Assembly: GCA_017415715.1 (NCBI GenBank) | Contig: JAFQFD010000053.1 | Location: 1-38,679, forward strand | Direction of reading: 5' to 3' | Length of the DNA: 38,679 nt | Source of the DNA: Bacteroidales bacterium | GTDB lineage: Bacteria > Bacteroidota > Bacteroidia > Bacteroidales > UBA932 | In this document: positions 18,880 through 26,715 of the stretch, one piece after another | How the letters are laid out: each line of letters starts with the position of its first letter | Numbering within the stretch: position 1 is the first letter of the stretch | The notes under the pieces: generated by a model | Seen by the model: only the letters and a program-made list of their open reading frames with translations | Told to the model about the DNA's origin: nothing | The model's database searches: none | Program-made: the position numbers and the translations under genes

Positions 18880-19803
18880 ATGGAACTGAATCTCGAAAGA
18901 CCTTTAGTATTTTTCGACATAGAAAGCACGGGGCTCAATATCGCGTCAGACTCGATTATTGAGCTCTGCTTTGTCAAGGTGATGCCAGGCGGAGAAGAGA
19001 GGGTGAAGACCTGGAGGGTGAAACCGTGGGACTACGAAAACCGTTGCCAGAGGGCCATCAACCCGTCAGCGCAGGCAGTCCACGGCATCTCAGCCGAAGA
19101 CCTGGCAGACTGTCCGACCTTCTATCAGATTGCCGACGAAGTAGTCGAGTGGCTTACAGGCACGGACCTCGCAGGATTCAACTCTGCCAAATTCGACCTC
19201 CCTATGCTGGCAGAAGAGATCGAGCGCGTATGCAGATACACTGACAAGCAGCCGGCTATAGACCTTCATTCGATGAAGATGGTTGATGTGCAGAACATCT
19301 TCCACATGATGGAGCCTCGCACACTCAAGGCTGCATACATGTTCTATTGCGGACTTGATCTTGAGAATGCCCATGCTGCCGAGGCTGACACCATGGCAAC
19401 CTACGAAGTGCTCAAAGGTCAGCTTGACAGATACCAGGGCGACTCACGCATCGAGAACAATGTAGACAAACTGGCTAAGTTCTCGACTAAGCAGAGGACT
19501 GTCGACTATGCAGGAAGACTCATTCTCAACGACAAGGACGAGGCTGTCATCAGCTTCGGAAAGCACAAGGGAAAGACTGCAAGAGAAGTTTACTTCTCGG
19601 AGCCGTCATACTTTGCATGGATCGAGAACGGAGACTTCACGCTTGACACCAAGCGCCAGTTTGCCCGTCTGAAAGCGCAGTTCGAAGAAGAAAAGAAGAG
19701 CGCAGCAAGACCGGCAGGACCTAGACCGGCATCTGTTCCAAGGACAAAAGGATACACACCATTCGAAGGTCTGGGAGACTTGTTCTCACAGCAGGAAGAC
19801 TGA
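18880..19803 (+). CDS. DnaQ-like DEDDh 3'-5' exonuclease
   Basis: A 307-aa protein with an N-terminal exonuclease domain. Exo I is FFDIESTGLN (Asp13, Glu15), Exo II GFNSAKFDLPML and Exo III HAAEADTMATYEV (DEDDh His and Asp). After about residue 220 a small domain ISFGKHKGKTAREV...YFAWI resembles DUF3820, often found behind DnaQ domains. The tail is Pro/Ala-rich and contains GLGDLFSQQED, where DLF could be a clamp contact (inference). Its position 2 nt after dnaN suggests a role as proofreading or repair exonuclease working with the clamp. Confidence 0.93.
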   Translation: MELNLERPLVFFDIESTGLNIASDSIIELCFVKVMPGGEERVKTWRVKPWDYENRCQRAINPSAQAVHGISAEDLADCPTFYQIADEVVEWLTGTDLAGFNSAKFDLPMLAEEIERVCRYTDKQPAIDLHSMKMVDVQNIFHMMEPRTLKAAYMFYCGLDLENAHAAEADTMATYEVLKGQLDRYQGDSRIENNVDKLAKFSTKQRTVDYAGRLILNDKDEAVISFGKHKGKTAREVYFSEPSYFAWIENGDFTLDTKRQFARLKAQFEEEKKSAARPAGPRPASVPRTKGYTPFEGLGDLFSQQED

Positions 19804-19809
19804 CAGGAA

Positions 19810-20364
19810 ATGAACATAATAACAAGACCATACGGCAGTGACTTGTGTTACTGCAGGCCTGATACGACTTGGGAGAGAGAGAACAAAGACCTCTACTCTC
19901 CCGAGTGCGTTAATGGATGGGACTGGGCACCCATAGTGTTTGTCAGGATCAGCAAGGCGGGCAAATGCGTCAATCCGAAATTTGCGTCAAGATATTACGA
20001 CGGATTCAATTTCGGGGCACTATTATATATATGTAATGAAGAAGTGCATTTCGCATCGTGTGCAGACCACACATCAATTCTCCCCTTTCCGCTCTACAAT
20101 CCTGTAGTGATGGAGAATGCTGAAAACACATTTACCGCATTCAAGGGAGAGACTGCAATATTCGAGAAAGACTGTGCAGAAATCAAGACGCTGGTTGAGG
20201 ATACCCTCTGCAAGGCATCGCAGCTTACCTCGCTGCGCATAGGAGATTTCGTTGCTGTGGAACTCGCTCCGATAAGCCGTCTGACTGACAGGAGCGAATC
20301 AGAAGCATCAGTCAAGGCCACATTCTGCGAAAACAGCATCTTCGACTTCAAGATCATCTACTGA
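19810..20364 (+). CDS. Hypothetical protein in the dnaN operon
   Basis: A 184-aa protein that I do not recognise firmly. It begins MNIITRPYGSDLCYCRP and is rich in aromatic residues (NGWDWAPIVFVRISKAGK, SRYYDGFNFGALLYIC). A faint resemblance to fumarylacetoacetate-hydrolase-fold proteins (bulky core strands and GDFVAVEL near residue 150) is too weak to call. It has no signal peptide. It follows the exonuclease by 6 nt and so is probably transcribed with dnaN. Its 3' end overlaps the convergent binding-protein gene by 7 nt. Confidence 0.8.
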   Translation: MNIITRPYGSDLCYCRPDTTWERENKDLYSPECVNGWDWAPIVFVRISKAGKCVNPKFASRYYDGFNFGALLYICNEEVHFASCADHTSILPFPLYNPVVMENAENTFTAFKGETAIFEKDCAEIKTLVEDTLCKASQLTSLRIGDFVAVELAPISRLTDRSESEASVKATFCENSIFDFKIIY

Positions 20365-21389
20365 TCAAGACGGAAGAAGTAATTGAGGCTGTCGGCTGGA
20401 GTATCAGAAAATATCGACACCAGGTCTTCAAGAATAAGGTCTGGACGCACAGCACCGGACTCCCAGAAGTCGTTTCCGCCACCGGCAGTATTCTTCAGAG
20501 TATTGTTATACACAGGCAGATCCTTAACGAGCGGACCGAAGCGGTCAAAGAAATGATGGAATGACATAAGCTCGCCGAGCGTGCGACAATGACCGGGATT
20601 GAGCCATATGTCAGCCTCAAGCGACAAGGCATATGCCTGTTCCATGGTTACGACTCTAGAGTGAGAGGCTCCAGGCTCAGCACCGAGAACTTCTCCGCCG
20701 GCATCACGTATAAGACAGGACATATAGCTGTCTGCCCCTGGAACATACCAGGCATCGCCATAAGGAATGTTCATCAGGACTTTGACTGGTTTCCTGACAT
20801 TGACGGAAGCCGCAAGGGCTTCATAGCGGTCGCGGACTGCATTGAAGACGGAATCGGCAGCTGCGAGGCGACCGGTCAGGGCGCCGAAGAGGCGGACGTA
20901 TTCCGCTCGGGCGAGAGGATGCTGCTCAAGATGGTCATGAAGGACCAGGACACGCACACCAAGCGAACGGAGTTTTGAGATAAACTGAGGTTCGCTTCCG
21001 GAAACAGTATAGGCAACAAGAATATCGGGGTTGATACTCAATATGGTTTCATAATCCAGTGAATTCTCATAGCCTATATCCGGAACACCTCTTTCGTGAA
21101 TGCTTCGATCTGTCACATAACGAAGTCCTGACACTGCCGAGACAGCATCGCAGGCACCGATTGCAGACAAAGCCGCCACACTTGACGAGGACATGCAGAT
21201 GATTCTGTCCATCGGCTCGGCTACAGTCAGAGTGTCTACGCTTCCGTCATACGGAGAGATGACCTTGATCAAAGGACCGTTTACATCAAAGTATGAGGCA
21301 TACTCGGAAGCGGAAACAGCAGAAGTCTGACGGGCAGATTGACATCCCGCCAGGAAGAATAAGAATGTTATTATCAGAGTCCATCTCAT
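20358..21389 (-). CDS. ABC transporter substrate-binding lipoprotein (BtuF/FepB-like)
   Basis: A 343-aa protein starting at the ATG at 21389, where a lipoprotein signal peptide begins: MRWTLIITFLFF followed by lipobox LAGC. The mature part is a two-lobed periplasmic binding protein of the vitamin B12/iron-siderophore class. Features are RIICMSSSSVAALSAIGA, SGLRYVTD, ILSINPDILVAY and a central helix with LGVRVLVLHDHLEQHPLARAEYVRL. No permease or ATPase gene is adjacent, so its transporter must be encoded elsewhere. There is no room upstream (about 65 nt) for a cobalamin riboswitch. A -7 box TATATTTG at 21398-21405 implies a very short leader. Confidence 0.88.
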   Translation of the reverse strand: MRWTLIITFLFFLAGCQSARQTSAVSASEYASYFDVNGPLIKVISPYDGSVDTLTVAEPMDRIICMSSSSVAALSAIGACDAVSAVSGLRYVTDRSIHERGVPDIGYENSLDYETILSINPDILVAYTVSGSEPQFISKLRSLGVRVLVLHDHLEQHPLARAEYVRLFGALTGRLAAADSVFNAVRDRYEALAASVNVRKPVKVLMNIPYGDAWYVPGADSYMSCLIRDAGGEVLGAEPGASHSRVVTMEQAYALSLEADIWLNPGHCRTLGELMSFHHFFDRFGPLVKDLPVYNNTLKNTAGGGNDFWESGAVRPDLILEDLVSIFSDTPADSLNYFFRLDQ

Positions 21390-21397
21390 TGCGGTGG

Positions 21398-21405
21398 CAA
21401 ATATA
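21398..21405 (-). promoter_or_regulatory. -7 box for the binding-protein gene
   Basis: The minus strand reads TATATTTG, a perfect TAnnTTTG match, ending 8 nt before the ATG at 21389. It also supports that start over the longer reading frame. The predicted mRNA would be nearly leaderless. Confidence 0.55.
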
Positions 21406-21454
21406 GTAAATATTGGCACTTGATTTGATGGCCTTATAAAGAAACAAAAACAAT

Positions 21455-21916
21455 ATGAAGACTGTATACAGAATGGCAGCAATTGCCACAATGGCAATCG
21501 CCACCCTCATCTCCTGCGGAAACGCCGGTGCTCAGAATGACAAGAAGCAGACAACAGCGACAAACCATGTCAAGGAGCTTGACGTTGACACTTTCAACAA
21601 AATGGTCTACGACATCAATTCCGGAGAAATGGAATATCTCGGCACCAAGCCGGCCATTGTCGATTTCACGGCATCCTGGTGCGGCCCGTGCCGAAGCATA
21701 GCGCCGATACTCGAACAGCTGGCTAACGAGTACAAGGATCAGATCGTCGTGTATAAAGTAGACGTGGACAAGGCAGGTGAAATAGCCCAGGCATTCGGCA
21801 TCACATCAATTCCTGCAATCCTTTACATCCCACTTGACGGCGAACCTTCAATGACGATAGGAGCAAGGAACAAGGCCAAATTCCAGGACGAAATCCAGAA
21901 AATCCTACTTGACTGA
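21455..21916 (+). CDS. Thioredoxin family lipoprotein
   Basis: A 153-aa protein with an N-terminal lipoprotein signal (lipobox-like LISC, residues 18-21) or alternatively a cleavable signal ending GAQ. The thioredoxin domain has the active site WCGPC in VDFTASWCGPCRSIAP and the cis-Pro in GITSIPAILYI. It would reduce or exchange disulfides in the periplasm. It is divergent from the binding-protein gene and 29 nt before the next unknown gene. Confidence 0.92.
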   Translation: MKTVYRMAAIATMAIATLISCGNAGAQNDKKQTTATNHVKELDVDTFNKMVYDINSGEMEYLGTKPAIVDFTASWCGPCRSIAPILEQLANEYKDQIVVYKVDVDKAGEIAQAFGITSIPAILYIPLDGEPSMTIGARNKAKFQDEIQKILLD

Positions 21917-21945
21917 TAACAAGAAAACCCAAAACACTAAACACC

Positions 21946-22515
21946 ATGGCAGCATATGATCTATATGTAGATAGCGACCTCGGATGGTCGCATTGCGGAT
22001 GCGTAACCGTAGACAGCAACGGGACTGTAGAACTCACGGACGAAGAAGTCGGAAAGCTTGTGAATCTGATCAAAGAGAAAGGCACTTCAGATGTAGAAGA
22101 GCTCGGTCTCAAGCATGAACTGCCTGACATATACAAAAAACTTGATAAAGCACATCGCGACATGGCACGCATAGCCATAATCGACCATTGGCTTATGGAA
22201 GGCTACTACGAAAACGCATATGAATGCGACATGGATGAGCTCATGGAGCATTGCACCGAAAACCACGGATTCGAGTTCTCATATGACGAGACTGACTATA
22301 CGGATGAAGATGGAAACGTTGACGAAGACGCCATATATGATGCAAGATTCGAAGCCTTTACCGAATGGCTTGAGCCTTTCATCCTCAATCTCGACTACAG
22401 GGAACGCAGGGGCTTCCTTGAGGATCAGATGGGTATAGAATTGGACTACAGCGACCTTGAAATCCCATACACAATAGAAATTCCGCAAGCTATCGTCAAG
22501 ATGGCTGAGATATAA
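21946..22515 (+). CDS. Hypothetical acidic protein
   Basis: A 189-aa protein of no recognised family. It begins MAAYDLYVDSDLGWSHCGCV and is acidic throughout (for example YDETDYTDEDGNVDEDAIYD near residue 120). It has no signal peptide or membrane segment. A strong hairpin begins 1 nt after its stop codon, which supports a real transcript end here. Confidence 0.8.
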   Translation: MAAYDLYVDSDLGWSHCGCVTVDSNGTVELTDEEVGKLVNLIKEKGTSDVEELGLKHELPDIYKKLDKAHRDMARIAIIDHWLMEGYYENAYECDMDELMEHCTENHGFEFSYDETDYTDEDGNVDEDAIYDARFEAFTEWLEPFILNLDYRERRGFLEDQMGIELDYSDLEIPYTIEIPQAIVKMAEI

Positions 22516-22554
22516 GATGAATGCCGCGCTACCTGACGTAGTGCGGCATTCATC
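22516..22554 (+). terminator. Hairpin directly after the acidic protein gene
   Basis: A 17-bp stem (GATGAATGCCGC and onward, with one G-T wobble) closes a 5-nt loop CTGAC. It starts on the base after the TAA stop. The 3' side is followed by tagcgtactcctttaatt rather than a clean T-run, so it may act as a bidirectional or Rho-assisted terminator, or as a 3'-end stabilising structure. Confidence 0.7.
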
Positions 22555-22578
22555 TAGCGTACTCCTTTAATTATCCAT

Positions 22579-23781
22579 ATGGCACATAGAAGGGTTATAT
22601 TTCATATTGACGTCAACTCGGCGTTCCTGAGCTGGACTGCAGTGCAGATGCTGCAGAACGGCCATCATGACATACGCCTGGTGCCTTCTGTCGTGTCCGG
22701 AGACCCTGATGACAGGCGCAGCATAGTGACAGCTGCATCCATACCTGCCAAGAAGATCGGAATCAAGACCGCTGAGCCGGTAAGCATGTCCATGAGGAAA
22801 TGCCCTGGCCTGATCGTAGTCAAAGGCGATTGGGAATGGTACAGACAATGCTCGGAAGGATTCATAGAGATATGTCGCAAGTATTCGCCAGTACTGCAGC
22901 AGTTCTCCATAGATGAATGTTTCATTGACATGACGCTTCGCAACTGGGATGAGGATCCCGTGGACGTTGCCACACGTTTGAAAGACGAGGTAAAGAACAC
23001 ACTTGGATTTACAGTGAATGTCGGCATCGGCTCAAACAAGCTGCTGGCAAAGATGGCTTCGGAATTTGAGAAGCCTGACAAGGTACACACCTTGTGGCAG
23101 GAGGAAGTCAGGGACAAGATGTGGCCGCTGGACGTACGTGAGCTGCTGTGGGTCGGAAAGAAGACCGAGGAGAAGCTGAAGATGTATGGGATCCACACCA
23201 TAGGCGAACTGGCACAAAGAAGTGTCGGATCACTCACCAGGATCGTGGGCAAGAAGTTCGCAACTCAGCTGCATGACAACGCAAACGGAAGAGACGACTC
23301 CCCTGTCGAGACCGAAGTACCTGAAGCAAAGAGCATCAGTGCAGAAAGAACATTCTCCAATGACATCGGCACTGAAAAAGAAATAGACAGAGCATTATTC
23401 AATGTCGCATGCGTCGTTGCACACCGGCTCAGGCGATCCGATTTCCACACGTCGTGCGTTTCGGTATTCATAAAGCACAAGGACTTCTCGGTCGTGCAGA
23501 GACAGCGGCAGATGTCGCAGCCCACAGACATCACCGCTGTGATTCTGAATGAAGCCCGTGCCCTCCTCAAAGACATCTGGGACGGAGAATCCCCTATCAG
23601 ACAAATAGGAATGGGATTGTCGAAACTCACCCACGAAAACGCCGTACAGATGTCCCTGTTCGAAGACCCGAAACTCGAATACTACCGTGAATGGGACAGG
23701 AAATACGACGAAGAGAAAGCCCGAAATGAAGACGCAAGGACATTAGCGTACGAGCGAAAGCCGACGACACCTAAAGAATAA
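22579..23781 (+). CDS. dinB: Y-family DNA polymerase (DinB/Pol IV-like)
   Basis: A 400-aa translesion polymerase. The catalytic acidic residues are Asp11 (FHIDVNSAF) and Asp112-Glu113 (FSIDECFID). The fingers/palm motif IPAKKIGIKTAEPVSM and the HhH segment GIHTIGELAQ are also present. Asn in DVN and the LSW that follows replace the usual DCFFA, a variant common in Bacteroidota and Firmicutes Y-polymerases. The C-terminal QMSLFE (357-362) is a clear sliding-clamp binding peptide, followed by a charged tail. Its last 11 nt overlap the convergent AlaX-like gene. Confidence 0.93.
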   Translation: MAHRRVIFHIDVNSAFLSWTAVQMLQNGHHDIRLVPSVVSGDPDDRRSIVTAASIPAKKIGIKTAEPVSMSMRKCPGLIVVKGDWEWYRQCSEGFIEICRKYSPVLQQFSIDECFIDMTLRNWDEDPVDVATRLKDEVKNTLGFTVNVGIGSNKLLAKMASEFEKPDKVHTLWQEEVRDKMWPLDVRELLWVGKKTEEKLKMYGIHTIGELAQRSVGSLTRIVGKKFATQLHDNANGRDDSPVETEVPEAKSISAERTFSNDIGTEKEIDRALFNVACVVAHRLRRSDFHTSCVSVFIKHKDFSVVQRQRQMSQPTDITAVILNEARALLKDIWDGESPIRQIGMGLSKLTHENAVQMSLFEDPKLEYYREWDRKYDEEKARNEDARTLAYERKPTTPKE

Positions 23782-24232
23782 CCTTCCATCTGAGGCGCCA
23801 CACGCCGTTCTCATATGAATGACTTATAATCTTGAATGTTCCCACCTCTGATGTATTGGACACATGTGCTCCGATGCAGGCGCATGCATCATAATCACCG
23901 ATTCTGACTATGCGAAGTGTCTCCGAGGCATCTTCAGGCAGTTTACTAAGATCGACGATGTCAGCAGCCTGCTCACGAGGCATGAAATCTATAGTCACAT
24001 CAAGATGCTGAGAAATCACCTCGTTGACCTTGGATTCTATTGCGGCGACCTGCTCCGCAGTCGGCTCCGCGTCAAGGATGTAGTCACACTTGGACTTCTT
24101 CCTCTCCACATGAGCATTCCTCGAACGAGGGCATCCGAACATCTTCACCATCGTGGCATTGAGGATATGCTCGGCAGTATGAGCCGGCTCGAACTCCTGC
24201 TTGTTATGTGCATTCAACAGTGGCTGATCCAT
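23771..24232 (-). CDS. AlaX-like alanyl-tRNA editing protein
   Basis: A 153-aa stand-alone relative of the AlaRS editing (tRNA_SAD) domain, expected to hydrolyse Ser or Gly wrongly attached to tRNA-Ala, or possibly a related mischarged tRNA. The zinc-binding motifs are HTAEH (His18, His22) and CIGAH (Cys119, His123). It is compact, lacking the extra C-terminal domain of the longer AlaX types. A -7 box TAAATTTG on the minus strand (24271-24278) precedes it. Confidence 0.88.
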   Translation of the reverse strand: MDQPLLNAHNKQEFEPAHTAEHILNATMVKMFGCPRSRNAHVERKKSKCDYILDAEPTAEQVAAIESKVNEVISQHLDVTIDFMPREQAADIVDLSKLPEDASETLRIVRIGDYDACACIGAHVSNTSEVGTFKIISHSYENGVWRLRWKVIL

Positions 24233-24572
24233 ATATGTATCATTTTATCGCTTCCTATATCTTCATAGCACAAATTTATGAAATTTTCCGAATACACTCA
24301 TCCCGAATGGTCGCAGAATGATTCCGGCGTTTTCCGTAATACCCTCATACAGAGTAGATTACATATTTCAAGGTCAGTCACCTTACCGACCTTGAATCCC
24401 TTAAACCCAAAGCTGTCAATGATTTACACGAAACGCTGAGAAGATACAATCATAAAATTTTACTAAATTTACACGGACTAATCGGACAATTACAATGGTG
24501 ATTCTGTTTGTGCAGATGCTCATAGCGGGAATCGCAATGGTGTCCAAGAGGATCTGATAAAAAAGTTGTTAT
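24233..24572. other. 340-bp gap with no confident gene
   Basis: This gap holds the AlaX-like gene's -7 box (TAAATTTG, minus strand, 24271-24278). It also holds a 53-codon ORF (24278-24439, +), starting MKFSEYTHPEWSQND, and a 20-codon hydrophobic ORF (24495-24557, +), MVILFVQMLIAGIAMVSKRI, ending 15 nt before menG. A 9-bp imperfect stem aaggtcagt/accgacctt lies inside the first ORF. Neither ORF has a recognised family or a clear promoter, so I treat both as unproven. Confidence 0.5.
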
Positions 24573-25277
24573 ATGGCAAAAAAAGAAGGCATCAGGAAGC
24601 TGTTTGATAAAATAGCCCCGGATTATGACAGACTGAACCATATCCTTTCCCTCAATATTGACAAGGGATGGAGAAAGAAGGCGGTACGCCAGATTGCGGA
24701 TGAGGACCGTCCGATGAAGGTCCTTGATGTGGCATGCGGTACAGGAGACTTCACAATAGAGATAGCGCGGAAAGTCACTCCAGGGAGCGAAGTAACCGGA
24801 GTGGACATCTCAGAAGGAATGATGGCTGTCGGAAAAGAAAAGATCAGGAAAGCAGGAGTTTGTGCCGAGCTGTATGTTGCCGATTGTGAAGCACTGCCTT
24901 ACGAAGACAACACTTTCGACCGCATCTCTGTAGGTTTCGGAGTGCGCAACTTCGAGCATCTTGACATCGGACTCAAAGAGATGTCCCGAGTGCTCAAACC
25001 GGACGGAAAACTGGTGATTCTTGAACTTTCAGTTCCCTCGAATCCGGTAATCCGCTGGTTTTACAAACTATATTTCCTGAAGATTCTGCCAGCCATCGGA
25101 GGCCTTGTTTCAGGAGACCGAGGGGCATACGAATACCTGCCTGCTTCGGTCCTTCGCTTCCCTGCCCCGGAACTGTTCATCCAGATGATGAAAGATGCAG
25201 GTTTCGAGACAGTGGAACATACCCCGTTCACACTAGGAATATGCCGCATGTATGTCGGCAAAAAATCAGCCTTATGA
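24573..25277 (+). CDS. menG: Demethylmenaquinone methyltransferase
   Basis: A 234-aa UbiE/MenG methyltransferase, the last step of menaquinone synthesis. It has the family start FDKIAPDYDRLNHILS, the SAM-binding motif VLDVACGTGDF, VDISEGMM, and the UbiE signatures FGVRNFEHLD and LELSVPSNP. The C-terminal YEYLPASVLRFP is also typical. Its stop overlaps the menA start by 4 nt (ATGA). Because menA follows, a menaquinone rather than ubiquinone role is inferred. Confidence 0.96.
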   Translation: MAKKEGIRKLFDKIAPDYDRLNHILSLNIDKGWRKKAVRQIADEDRPMKVLDVACGTGDFTIEIARKVTPGSEVTGVDISEGMMAVGKEKIRKAGVCAELYVADCEALPYEDNTFDRISVGFGVRNFEHLDIGLKEMSRVLKPDGKLVILELSVPSNPVIRWFYKLYFLKILPAIGGLVSGDRGAYEYLPASVLRFPAPELFIQMMKDAGFETVEHTPFTLGICRMYVGKKSAL

Positions 25278-26158
25278 TCAAAAGCTGGATTGAGGCCATG
25301 AGGCTCAGGACTCTGCCGGTCAGTGTGGCAGGTGTCATTGCCGGAACCGGATGCGCCATCATGCTTGGCTCGTTCAAGGCTGTCCCTGCCTTGACATGCC
25401 TGTCATTCGCCATCCTCGCACAGATTGCGTCAAATTTCGGGAACGAGTATTATGATTTCAAGAACGGCATCGACAGGAAAGGGCGTGCAGGATTCCGCAG
25501 AGGTGTAACGGAAGGAGAGATTGCCCCACAATCCATGAAGACAGCCACCTTCGCAGTTCTTGCACTGGCAGCAGCAGTCGGATGTACAATGCTTCTCTAT
25601 GGTCCTTGGTGGTTGATCCTGGTGGGTGTCATGATCATGATCTTTGCGCTGGCATACAGCACCGGCCCATATCCTTTGTCCCACCATGGACTCGGCGACC
25701 TGGCTGTCGTGATTTTCTTCGGGATCATCCCTGTGACACTTACCTGTTTCCTTCAGACAGGTGTATGGGAAGGCATGGGTATTATCACACCCACATCTGT
25801 CGCCGTCGGTCTTCTTGCGGCAAATGTATTGATTGTCAACAACTACAGGGACATGGAGGACGATGCCGCCGTCGGCAAACGCACTACGGTTGTCATCTTC
25901 GGACGAAAATTCATGAGCATTGTCTATCTGCTCTTCGGCATAACCGGCATGGCTGTGATGATTCCTGTATGGACGAGACTTCCTTTATGGGCATGGACAG
26001 TGCCTTCCATTTATATGGTTCTTCATCTGAAGACATGGATGACACTCAGGGATACAGCCGGAGCAGGGCTGAATCCTCTTCTGGGAAGGACTGCCGTGAA
26101 TCTTCTGACATTCTCGGTGCTTTTCTTATCAGCATCTTTGTGCCACACCGCCGGCTGA
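25274..26158 (+). CDS. menA: 1,4-dihydroxy-2-naphthoate polyprenyltransferase
   Basis: A 294-aa UbiA-superfamily membrane prenyltransferase that attaches the isoprenoid tail to DHNA in menaquinone synthesis. The start at 25274 overlaps the menG stop (ATGA) and gives the normal MenA N-terminus IKSWIEAMRLRTLPVS. The prenyl-diphosphate/Mg motifs are NEYYDFKNGIDR and NNYRDMEDDAAVGKRT, separated by several hydrophobic helices. It is co-transcribed with menG. Confidence 0.95.
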   Translation: MIKSWIEAMRLRTLPVSVAGVIAGTGCAIMLGSFKAVPALTCLSFAILAQIASNFGNEYYDFKNGIDRKGRAGFRRGVTEGEIAPQSMKTATFAVLALAAAVGCTMLLYGPWWLILVGVMIMIFALAYSTGPYPLSHHGLGDLAVVIFFGIIPVTLTCFLQTGVWEGMGIITPTSVAVGLLAANVLIVNNYRDMEDDAAVGKRTTVVIFGRKFMSIVYLLFGITGMAVMIPVWTRLPLWAWTVPSIYMVLHLKTWMTLRDTAGAGLNPLLGRTAVNLLTFSVLFLSASLCHTAG

Positions 26159-26171
26159 ATGTGAGAAGGAC

Positions 26172-26645
26172 TCAGATGCTGTCGAAAATCAGCGGGAGGA
26201 GGTCGTCGACCTTCTCGAATCGCCAGATCTTGTGGGCTCCTACGAGCAGAACGCGCATCGGGAGGCCGCTCTTGAGCTGATACTGCGCCATCACCTGACG
26301 GCAGGCCCCGCATGGAGTCGCTGGCGTCTCACAGAGATGACCGTCCTGGCCGGCGGCTATGGCTATTGCCACCATCGCCTTATCAGGCCTGCTGGCGCTT
26401 GCATAGAACAATGCTGTCCGCTCAGCACATAGTCCTGAAGGATAGGCTGCATTCTCCTGATTGGCTCCTTTGACTATGACGCCGTCTTCGAAGAGAACGG
26501 CCGCTCCTACATTGAATTTCGAATATGGGGCGTATGCTTGGGCTGTAGCCTCGACGGCCGCCTGCGCAAGCTCTCTGTCCTTTGCTTCGAGTTCATCTAT
26601 CGCATCAAACTCCTGATAGGCGATTTTTATCTCTTTGCTTGTCAT
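26172..26645 (-). CDS. cdd: Cytidine deaminase
   Basis: A 157-aa zinc-dependent deaminase converting cytidine or deoxycytidine to uridine forms in pyrimidine salvage. The catalytic motif is CAERT (Cys73, Glu75) and the second zinc pair lies in PCGACRQ (Cys112, Cys115). YSKFNVGAAV binds substrate. A 13-nt gap separates it from the convergent menA. A minus-strand TATATTTG box at 26679-26686 is its likely -7 element. Confidence 0.96.
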   Translation of the reverse strand: MTSKEIKIAYQEFDAIDELEAKDRELAQAAVEATAQAYAPYSKFNVGAAVLFEDGVIVKGANQENAAYPSGLCAERTALFYASASRPDKAMVAIAIAAGQDGHLCETPATPCGACRQVMAQYQLKSGLPMRVLLVGAHKIWRFEKVDDLLPLIFDSI

Positions 26646-26686
26646 AACTGATGAATTGAGTTATCTTTGCAACATTCACAAATATA
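26639..26686. promoter_or_regulatory. Divergent promoters for cdd and mnmA
   Basis: On the plus strand TATCTTTG (26662-26669) with CTTG 19 nt upstream (26639-26642) would drive mnmA. On the minus strand TATATTTG (26679-26686) would drive cdd. The two boxes lie 9 nt apart and face away from each other in an overlapping arrangement, so the polymerases could interfere. Confidence 0.55.
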
Positions 26687-26715
26687 ATGCTTTTTATTAA
26701 AAAAAGTCTCATTTT

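Noticed and set aside
20358-21454. Cobalamin riboswitch for the binding-protein gene
   Set aside because: Only about 65 nt lie upstream before the divergent gene, too short for a cobalamin riboswitch, and none of its conserved boxes is visible.
24278-24439. 53-codon ORF in the gap before menG
   Set aside because: Its start overlaps the AlaX-like gene's -7 box on the other strand, no family is recognised, and there is no clear promoter for it.
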